A stretch of 36,283 nt of DNA from Flavicella sp049625305 (GTDB taxonomy: Bacteria > Bacteroidota > Bacteroidia > Flavobacteriales > Flavobacteriaceae). Both the position numbers and the translations under genes were made by a program. The DNA is taken from positions 1 through 36,283 of the forward strand of contig JBMZVD010000013.1 in NCBI GenBank assembly GCA_049625305.1. The letters run 5' to 3'. The notes under the pieces are model-generated. The model had not been told where the DNA came from. It did no database searches and saw nothing but the letters and a program-made list of their open reading frames with translations. Shown in pieces: positions 30,972 through 36,283 of the stretch. Position 1 is the first letter of the stretch. Each line of letters opens with the position of its first letter.

Positions 30972-33032
30972 ATGAGCAATCCAAAGAGAGTTACGATTAC
31001 AGCAGCATTGCCTTATACCAATGGACCTGTACATATCGGGCATTTGGCAGGAGTTTATGTTCCTGCTGATATATACGCACGTTATTTAAGAGGAAAAGGA
31101 ACTGATGTTGCCTTTGTATGTGGTTCCGATGAACATGGAGTACCGATAACTATTACTGCCAAAAAAGAAGGAGTTACACCTCAAGATGTAGTAGATAAAT
31201 ATCATGCAATAATTGACAAGTCATTTGCTGATTTTGGGATTTCATTTGATAATTACTCAAGAACTTCGGCTGATATACATCACGAAACCGCTTCGGAATA
31301 TTTTAAGATTTTACATGAGAAAGGCGCTTTTGTTGAAAAGTCAGAAATGCAATTGTATGATGCAGATGCTAACCAATTTTTAGCAGATCGTTTCGTTATA
31401 GGAACATGTCCTAAGTGTGGCAATGAAGAAAGTTATGGAGATCAATGTGAAAAGTGTGGTACATCACACAATGCAACAGATTTGATCGACCCAAAATCTT
31501 CAATAACAGGTAATGTTCCTACACTAAAAGAAACCAAGCATTGGTTCTTACCTCTAGACAAGCATGAAAAATTTTTAAAAGAATGGATTCTTGAGGGGCA
31601 TAAAGACGATTGGAAACCTAATGTATACGGTCAAGTAAAATCATGGATAGATGATGGTTTGCGTCCAAGAGCAGTAACTAGGGATTTGGATTGGGGAATT
31701 CCAGTACCTGTTGAAGGAGGAGAAGGAAAAGTACTGTACGTTTGGTTTGATGCTCCTATCGGATATATATCATCCACGAAAGAATGGGCCGCTCGTGAGG
31801 GCAAAGATTGGGAACCTTATTGGAAAGACAAAGACACCAAATTGGTGCATTTTATAGGAAAGGATAATATTGTATTTCATTGTATTATTTTTCCAGCCAT
31901 GCTCAAGGCTCATGGAGATTATATTTTACCAGACAATGTACCTGCCAATGAGTTTTTGAACCTCGAAGGGAATAAGTTGTCTACATCAAAGAATTGGGCT
32001 GTTTGGTTGCACGAATATTTAAAGGAGTTTCCAGACCAACAAGACGTATTGCGTTATGTGTTGACAGCGAGTGCTCCTGAAACCAAAGACAACGATTTTA
32101 CTTGGAAAGATTTCCAGGCTAGAAACAACAATGAGTTGGTAGCTATATTTGGGAATTTCATTAATAGGGTGGTAGTATTGACAAATAAATACTACGAAGG
32201 AGTGGTACCAATTCCCTCAGAATTCACCCAAGTCGATGAAGAAACCTTGGAACAACTTAAAGCATATCCTCAATTGATAGCGAGATCTATAGAACGTTAT
32301 CGTTTTAGAGAAGCTCTGTCAGAGTTGATGAATTTTGCGCGTTTGGGTAACAAATACCTCGCAGATCAAGAGCCTTGGAAGTTGATAAAGACAGACCCTG
32401 AACGTGTACAAACAATTATGTATGTTGCTTTGCAGATTGCTACAGGATTGTCTGTTTTATCGGAACCTTTCTTGCCGTTTACATCGAATAAGTTAAAGTC
32501 AATTTTAAACATAGATGACACTGTTATTTCTTGGGATGGAGTTGCTACAGATACAGTATTGCTTTCTTCTAGACATATCATTGGAAAAGCACAACTGTTG
32601 TTTTCAAAAGTAGAAGACAAAGATGTACAAAAACAGTTAGATAAATTAGAAGCTACCAAACAGATGAATGAAGCAGAAGCAAAGGTGGCAGTTCCTCAAA
32701 AAGACACAATCACATTTGAAGAGTTTGGAAAAATGGACATTCGAACAGGGACTATTTTGACTGCTGAGAAAATGCCTAAAGCAAAAAAATTGTTAGTACT
32801 TACTGTAGACACAGGAATAGACGTACGAACTATAGTATCTGGTATTGCTGAAAGCTTTAAGCCAGAGGATATAATTGGACAAAAAGTTTCCGTTTTAGTC
32901 AATTTGGCCCCACGTAAACTCAGAGGGGTAGAAAGTCAAGGTATGATTTTAATGACAGATACAAAAGAAGGGAAGCTTGCTTTTGTTGAACCTTCGTCAG
33001 ACAATGTCTCCAATGGGGCACAAATCAGCTAA
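30972..33032 (+). CDS. metG: Methionine-tRNA ligase
   Basis: A 686-residue class I aminoacyl-tRNA synthetase. HIGH at 21-24 (YTNGPVHIGHLAG) and KLSTSKNW (the KMSKS equivalent) bind ATP. The knuckle CPKCGNEESYGDQCEKCG binds zinc. The anticodon-binding helical region follows, and a C-terminal EMAP/tRNA-binding OB domain (about 585-686: MDIRTGTILTAEKMPKAKKLLVLTVDTG... LAPRKLRGVESQGMIL) gives the dimerising, longer form typical of E. coli-type MetG. A strong intrinsic terminator follows immediately. It is the only gene of its transcript. Confidence 0.97.
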   Translation: MSNPKRVTITAALPYTNGPVHIGHLAGVYVPADIYARYLRGKGTDVAFVCGSDEHGVPITITAKKEGVTPQDVVDKYHAIIDKSFADFGISFDNYSRTSADIHHETASEYFKILHEKGAFVEKSEMQLYDADANQFLADRFVIGTCPKCGNEESYGDQCEKCGTSHNATDLIDPKSSITGNVPTLKETKHWFLPLDKHEKFLKEWILEGHKDDWKPNVYGQVKSWIDDGLRPRAVTRDLDWGIPVPVEGGEGKVLYVWFDAPIGYISSTKEWAAREGKDWEPYWKDKDTKLVHFIGKDNIVFHCIIFPAMLKAHGDYILPDNVPANEFLNLEGNKLSTSKNWAVWLHEYLKEFPDQQDVLRYVLTASAPETKDNDFTWKDFQARNNNELVAIFGNFINRVVVLTNKYYEGVVPIPSEFTQVDEETLEQLKAYPQLIARSIERYRFREALSELMNFARLGNKYLADQEPWKLIKTDPERVQTIMYVALQIATGLSVLSEPFLPFTSNKLKSILNIDDTVISWDGVATDTVLLSSRHIIGKAQLLFSKVEDKDVQKQLDKLEATKQMNEAEAKVAVPQKDTITFEEFGKMDIRTGTILTAEKMPKAKKLLVLTVDTGIDVRTIVSGIAESFKPEDIIGQKVSVLVNLAPRKLRGVESQGMILMTDTKEGKLAFVEPSSDNVSNGAQIS

Positions 33033-33052
33033 TTATATTTTTACGATTCAAC

Positions 33053-33090
33053 AAACCTCATTTTCATCTCAACGAAAATGAGGTTTTTTT
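33053..33090. terminator. Intrinsic terminator after metG, overlapping the convergent small gene
   Basis: AAACCTCATTTTC (33053-33065) pairs with GAAAATGAGGTTT (33074-33086), a perfect 13-bp stem with 8-base loop, and T continues to 33090. The stop codon of the convergent gene (33091-33089) lies in its T tract, so the hairpin may stop both transcripts. Confidence 0.9.
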
Positions 33091-33436
33091 AGTTTAATGA
33101 ATATGTAAAATCTATTTTGTTTTTTATGTCTATATATATGTTTTTGTAATAGGATAAAGAAAACAAATCACACAGTTCATCCAATTCCCTTAAGCTCAGT
33201 TTTATTTGTAACACTTCATTAGCTGTTGGTATTTCAATAACTGAGCACGCACAACCATTGTTATTGTTGTGGATTTCAAAAGCATCCTTTAAATCAAAGA
33301 TATAACCTGTAAACTGATCATATGCCTCTAAATTAAATTTAAAACTCAAGTTTTTGTATACAATTTCGTACAAATTATTTGAATTGTTTTTGGAAACAAT
33401 ACCGTGTGTGGTTTTACCAATTATCTTTAAACACAT
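33089..33436 (-). CDS. Conserved small protein, possibly DUF6686 family
   Basis: A 115-residue soluble protein: MCLKIIGKTTHGIVSKNNSNNLYEIVYKNLSF..., then FTGYIFDLKDAFEIHNNNNGCACSVIEIPTANEVLQIKLSLRELDELCDLF. The pattern of an N-terminal MC..., a glycine-bounded strand, and IPT...L.I.L...EL..L resembles the Bacteroidetes DUF6686 proteins, but I am not sure; no function is known to me. Two cysteines (GCAC) and Cys2 are available for metal or disulfide chemistry. The start is ATG 33436, about 23 bases after a -7 box; a TTG at 33469 would overlap that box and the operator, so it is rejected. Its stop lies in the metG terminator. The promoter carries a perfect 11-bp inverted repeat. Confidence 0.7.
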   Translation of the reverse strand: MCLKIIGKTTHGIVSKNNSNNLYEIVYKNLSFKFNLEAYDQFTGYIFDLKDAFEIHNNNNGCACSVIEIPTANEVLQIKLSLRELDELCDLFSLSYYKNIYIDIKNKIDFTYSLN

Positions 33437-33444
33437 AACTATTT

Positions 33445-33477
33445 GTATTAGTTTGGTACAAATATACAAACTAATAC
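33445..33477. promoter_or_regulatory. 33-bp palindromic operator-like site over a -7 box
   Basis: GTATTAGTTTG (33445-33455) and CAAACTAATAC (33467-33477) are perfect 11-bp inverted arms around an 11-base spacer. The minus-strand -7 box TATATTTG (33466-33459) lies within the spacer, 22 bases before the small gene's ATG. This is the layout of an operator bound by a dimeric repressor that blocks the promoter. sufS starts about 95 bases further on the plus strand, so the site could also affect it. Confidence 0.7.
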
Positions 33478-33524
33478 TATTTAGACTAAATAAAAATAAT
33501 ATTTTTTTGGTTCCTTTTTCACAT

Positions 33525-33553
33525 TGTTTTATGATTTACATGTAGTATTTTTG
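33525..33553 (+). promoter_or_regulatory. Promoter for sufS (TTG, 18-base spacer, TATTTTTG)
   Basis: TTG at 33525-33527 and TATTTTTG at 33546-33553 are 18 bases apart; the -7 box is 19 bases before the sufS ATG. It lies about 48 bases from the palindrome. Confidence 0.6.
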
Positions 33554-33572
33554 CAAATACAAATACCAAACT

Positions 33573-34787
33573 ATGTTAGATATTCAAAAAATTAGAGCAG
33601 ATTTTCCAATTCTTAAGGAAAAAGTTAACGGAAAACCTTTAGTGTATTTTGACAACGCAGCAACAAGTCAGACTCCTCAAGTTGTGATAGATACTATCGT
33701 AGATTACTATTCGCGTTACAATGCTAATATTCATAGAGGGGTACATACATTAAGTCAGGTAGCTACAGATGCATATGAGCAAGCTCGTCAAAAGGTGCAA
33801 AAACATTTTAATGCTTCGAAATCCTACGAGATTATTTTAACCTCAGGCACCACTCATAGTATCAATATAGTTGCAAACGGTTTTACATCATTACTCAAAA
33901 AAGGAGATGAAATTATAGTATCTGCATTGGAACATCATTCCAATATAGTGCCCTGGCAAATGTTGTGTGAACGAACAGGAGCGGTTTTAAAAGTCATTCC
34001 GTTTGATGATGCTGGAGTATTAGATATGGGTGTGTATCAGCAGCTTTTAGGAGAGAAGACTAAATTGGTATTTGTAAATCATATTTCTAACGCATTGGGA
34101 ACAATCAATCCCATCAAAGAGATAATAGACTGTGCACATGCTAATGGAGCTGCTGTTCTGATTGATGGAGCACAGGCATGTCCTCATATCAAACCTGATG
34201 TACAGGCGCTTGATGCTGATTTTTATGTAGCTTCGGCACACAAGCTTTGTGGACCAACTGGTGTAGGATTGTTGTATGGTAAAGAAGTTTGGTTGGATAA
34301 ATTAGATCCCTACCAAGGAGGTGGAGAAATGATAGAAACTGTAACTTTTGAAAAAACTACTTATGCTGGTTTGCCACATAAATTTGAAGCAGGGACACCG
34401 AATATAGCTGGAGGTATTTCTTTTGGAGTGGCACTTGATTATATGAATTCGATAGGTTTGGAGAATATTGCGGCTTATGAAAACGAACTTTTGGAATACG
34501 GTACAACAGAACTTTCAAAAATAGAAGGATTACGTATTTACGGAACTTCCAAAGAAAAAGCGGCAGTCATCTCATTTAATGTTGGTAGTATTCATCCGTT
34601 TGATATCGGTTCAATTTTAGACAAATTAGGGATAGCAGTTAGAACAGGTCATCATTGTGCTCAACCTATCATGGAGCAATTTGGAATACCTGGTACCGTT
34701 CGTGCATCATTTGCTTTTTATAATACAAAAGAAGAAATAGATCTTTTGGTAGCAGCAGTAAAGCGAGCGCAAATGATGCTTTCTTAA
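33573..34787 (+). CDS. sufS: Cysteine desulfurase, SufS type
   Basis: A 404-residue pyridoxal-phosphate enzyme that takes sulfur from cysteine for iron-sulfur cluster assembly. Landmarks are the N-terminal FDNAATSQTP, the PLP site ASAHKLCGPTGVGLLYG with the Schiff-base lysine (about residue 226), and the sulfur-accepting cysteine loop RTGHHCAQPIMEQFGI (Cys at about 363). The short HHCAQP loop is SufS rather than IscS type. SufBCD and SufE are not in the window, so this is a solitary copy or lies apart from the main suf operon. It is convergent with the RNase H gene, with 10 bases between stops. Confidence 0.95.
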   Translation: MLDIQKIRADFPILKEKVNGKPLVYFDNAATSQTPQVVIDTIVDYYSRYNANIHRGVHTLSQVATDAYEQARQKVQKHFNASKSYEIILTSGTTHSINIVANGFTSLLKKGDEIIVSALEHHSNIVPWQMLCERTGAVLKVIPFDDAGVLDMGVYQQLLGEKTKLVFVNHISNALGTINPIKEIIDCAHANGAAVLIDGAQACPHIKPDVQALDADFYVASAHKLCGPTGVGLLYGKEVWLDKLDPYQGGGEMIETVTFEKTTYAGLPHKFEAGTPNIAGGISFGVALDYMNSIGLENIAAYENELLEYGTTELSKIEGLRIYGTSKEKAAVISFNVGSIHPFDIGSILDKLGIAVRTGHHCAQPIMEQFGIPGTVRASFAFYNTKEEIDLLVAAVKRAQMMLS

Positions 34788-34797
34788 AAAAATCTTT

Positions 34798-35433
34798 TTA
34801 TTTTCTACCGAAATCTGCAGGTATTTCTCCCCAAGCTTTAGTTTCCCACTTGAGAATTGGATTTTTATAAGTATTTGATTTCAACCACTTTTCTGCACGT
34901 TTTATTAGGTTATGTAAAATTTCAGTATCACTGTTCCAAGGGAGCTTTGTTTTACATTTCTGTTGCTTTACCCAAGATATTGCAATTTTTGAGTCCGAAT
35001 AGATAGGGAGTTCAGGTTGTTTTTTTTGCTGCAACCATGCCAATCCGTGTACCAAGGCTAAAAATTCACCAATATTATTAGTACCTGAACTAAAAGGGCC
35101 TTTGATGAATAATTGTGTATTCGTTTCAGTATATACTCCCCTATATTCCATAAGACCAGGGTTTCCACTACAAGCGGCATCCACAGCAATACTATTTTTA
35201 TTAGGCACCCCGTAAGCTTCTTTTTCTTTTGTGCTTAGTGTTTTCTTTTTTGTGTCTTTACCTCTGTAAGCTTCATAACTCTCTTGAAATGCCTTTTCAG
35301 CAAGTTTTCTTTCCGAAAATGCTTTGTATTTGGCTCCAGGATGCCCGTCAATATTTTTTTTACAGACAGCCCATGAAGTATAGATTCCTTTTTCTATACC
35401 TTCCCATACCACATAGTATTTCTTTTTAGCCAT
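34798..35433 (-). CDS. rnhA: Ribonuclease H, with N-terminal hybrid-binding domain
   Basis: A 211-residue RNase H1 that degrades RNA in RNA:DNA hybrids. The N-terminal 45 residues (KKYYVVWEGIEKGIYTSWAVCKKNIDGHPGAKYKAFSERKLAEKAF) form the viroplasmin-like hybrid-binding domain. The catalytic domain has VDAACSGNPG (first Asp), NNIGEFLALVHGL (Glu), YSDSKIAISW (Asp) and the C-terminal DFGRK (fourth acidic residue). I chose ATG 35433; a TTG at 35442 adds three residues without support. The gene follows purN after 17 bases, so both are likely one transcript. Confidence 0.92.
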   Translation of the reverse strand: MAKKKYYVVWEGIEKGIYTSWAVCKKNIDGHPGAKYKAFSERKLAEKAFQESYEAYRGKDTKKKTLSTKEKEAYGVPNKNSIAVDAACSGNPGLMEYRGVYTETNTQLFIKGPFSSGTNNIGEFLALVHGLAWLQQKKQPELPIYSDSKIAISWVKQQKCKTKLPWNSDTEILHNLIKRAEKWLKSNTYKNPILKWETKAWGEIPADFGRK

Positions 35434-35450
35434 TTTACTCAATATAAGTA

Positions 35451-36020
35451 TTAGTACATATTTAAAAGTATACTTTCGATCACACTTGGAAAATGTGTTT
35501 GTTCCAATTTGTGAATATTAGCAGCAATATCTTCTGCACTGTCATCCTCATGGACAGGAGTAGTAGCTTGGAAGATGATAGCACCTTCGTCATAATTTTC
35601 ATTTACATAATGAATGGTAATTCCTGTTTCTTTTTCCTTGTTGGCTTTTACTGCTTTGTGAACATGCATACCATACATACCTTTTCCACCAAATTTTGGC
35701 AGAAGTGCAGGGTGAATATTGATTATTTTATTTGGAAAAGCAGCCAATATATTTTGAGGTACTTTTAATAAAAAACCAGCAAGAATTACAAAATCTGCGT
35801 TTTCAGTTAAAAAAGTTACAACATTTTCTCCTTCAAAAAATGATTTTTTGTCAAAATAGTGACTTGGAACGTTTAAATTGGAAGCTCTTTCAAGAACTTT
35901 TGCTGACTTTTTATTACTGATTACAGCGGTTATTTTAACACTTTCTTTGTCAGAGAAATAACGGATAATATTTTCAGCATTTGTGCCAGAACCTGAGGCT
36001 AATATTGCAATTCTTGTCAT
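35451..36020 (-). CDS. purN: Phosphoribosylglycinamide formyltransferase (PurN)
   Basis: A 189-residue folate-dependent transformylase of purine synthesis, converting GAR to formyl-GAR with 10-formyl-tetrahydrofolate. Landmarks are ILASGSGTNAENII at the start (phosphate binding), FVILAGFLLKVP, and the catalytic KIINIHPALLPKFGGKGMYG with the Asn-X-His pattern. The later HYVNENYDEGAIIFQ carries the catalytic Asp. I chose ATG 36020 (MTRIAILASG); upstream residues in the same frame belong to the leader. It is divergent from acpP, an arrangement I associate with flavobacteria. Confidence 0.95.
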   Translation of the reverse strand: MTRIAILASGSGTNAENIIRYFSDKESVKITAVISNKKSAKVLERASNLNVPSHYFDKKSFFEGENVVTFLTENADFVILAGFLLKVPQNILAAFPNKIINIHPALLPKFGGKGMYGMHVHKAVKANKEKETGITIHYVNENYDEGAIIFQATTPVHEDDSAEDIAANIHKLEQTHFPSVIESILLNMY

Positions 36021-36156
36021 TGATTTGTTGTTTTTTACCCTACAAAAAAAGCAATTATTTTCCACTTTAAACCAACATAATCAATTTATTACAGACTTTT
36101 TTTTACTTTAGTGTGCACATTTTTTGTTGAAAACGTTTATTTAATAGAAAGTTTAT

Positions 36157-36164
36157 TATTTTTG
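36157..36164 (+). promoter_or_regulatory. -7 box TATTTTTG upstream of acpP
   Basis: TATTTTTG fits TAnnTTTG 30 bases before the acpP ATG, leaving an A-rich leader (AAAACAAAAAAATT) as usual for highly expressed genes here. No clear -33 TTG at standard spacing. Confidence 0.5.
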
Positions 36165-36194
36165 CCACGATTTAAAATTTAAAACAAAAAAATT

Positions 36195-36283
36195 ATGTCA
36201 GACATTGCATCAAGAGTAAAAGCAATCATCGTTGATAAATTAGGCGTTGATGAAAATGAAGTAACTACTGAAGCAAGCTTCAC
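36195..36283 (+). CDS. acpP: Acyl carrier protein, 5' part only
   Basis: The first 29 codons are present before the window ends (MSDIASRVKAIIVDKLGVDE, then NEVTTEASFT). This is the N-terminal helix of the acyl carrier protein that holds growing fatty acids on a phosphopantetheine arm. The attachment Ser in the DSL motif lies beyond the edge and cannot be checked. Start chosen because of the A-rich leader and the match to ACP N-termini. fabF often follows in this phylum, outside the window. Confidence 0.93.
   Translation, partial: MSDIASRVKAIIVDKLGVDENEVTTEASF

Noticed and set aside
33437..33469. Longer form of the small gene starting at TTG 33469
   Set aside because: That start overlaps the -7 box and the operator, so it would precede the transcript start.
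1..36283. Defence island, prophage or biosynthetic cluster
   Set aside because: No integrase, restriction enzyme, toxin-antitoxin pair, phage structural or synthase gene was recognised; the content is mainly housekeeping.

Overview
The window is AT-rich chromosomal DNA from a member of the Bacteroidota, most likely a marine Flavobacteriaceae. The main evidence is a complete Bat (batABCDE) operon, RNase H with an N-terminal hybrid-binding domain, a divergent purN/acpP pair, and flavobacterial-type promoters with a -7 box TAnnTTTG (seen for example upstream of metG, sufS, lpxH and cvpA). Shine-Dalgarno sequences are generally absent and many exported proteins carry signal peptides or lipoboxes. 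The order is mostly housekeeping; no insertion sequence, integrase, CRISPR array, rRNA or tRNA was recognised.

Layout: 1-852 is non-coding and carries a degenerate tandem repeat of about 141 bp. It is followed by a HAD phosphatase and a SAM methyltransferase (853-2421). On the minus strand, 4742-2562 is a three-gene overlapping operon: a sigma-70-family factor, a membrane-anchored acidic protein resembling an anti-sigma factor, and a small membrane protein. It is divergent from a YfbK-like von Willebrand factor A protein (4829-6724). A minus-strand pair follows: a formylglycine-generating-enzyme-like lipoprotein upstream of an eight-heme cytochrome with HEAT-like and TPR repeats (10013-6783). 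The plus-strand stretch 10150-13703 encodes a HupE/UreJ-like membrane protein, dCMP deaminase, an S41 protease and LpxH, and then a decayed lipoprotein gene (13705-14403).

The centre (14731-24302) is a nine-gene aerotolerance-type operon: MoxR ATPase, DUF58 protein, a DUF4381-like membrane protein with an extra C-terminal domain, BatA, BatB, a BatC-like TPR protein, a second short lysine/aspartate/glutamine-repeat protein, BatD and BatE. A MoxR ATPase with several VWA proteins and exported TPR proteins suggests a chaperone or stress-response complex at the inner membrane and in the periplasm.

The right third holds a MscS channel, two NAD-dependent epimerase-like proteins, CvpA, a conserved small protein, a TlpA-like thioredoxin, YraN, an LD-carboxypeptidase with a signal peptide, MetG, a small conserved protein under a striking 33-bp palindromic operator-like site, SufS, RNase H, PurN, and the first 29 codons of acyl carrier protein at the window edge.

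The observations most worth following are the tandem repeat, the palindrome at 33445-33477, the SUMF1-like/octaheme lipoprotein pair, the sigma/anti-sigma/VWA module, the modified Bat operon, and the triply damaged lipoprotein pseudogene. I did not find a clearly new defence or mobile system.
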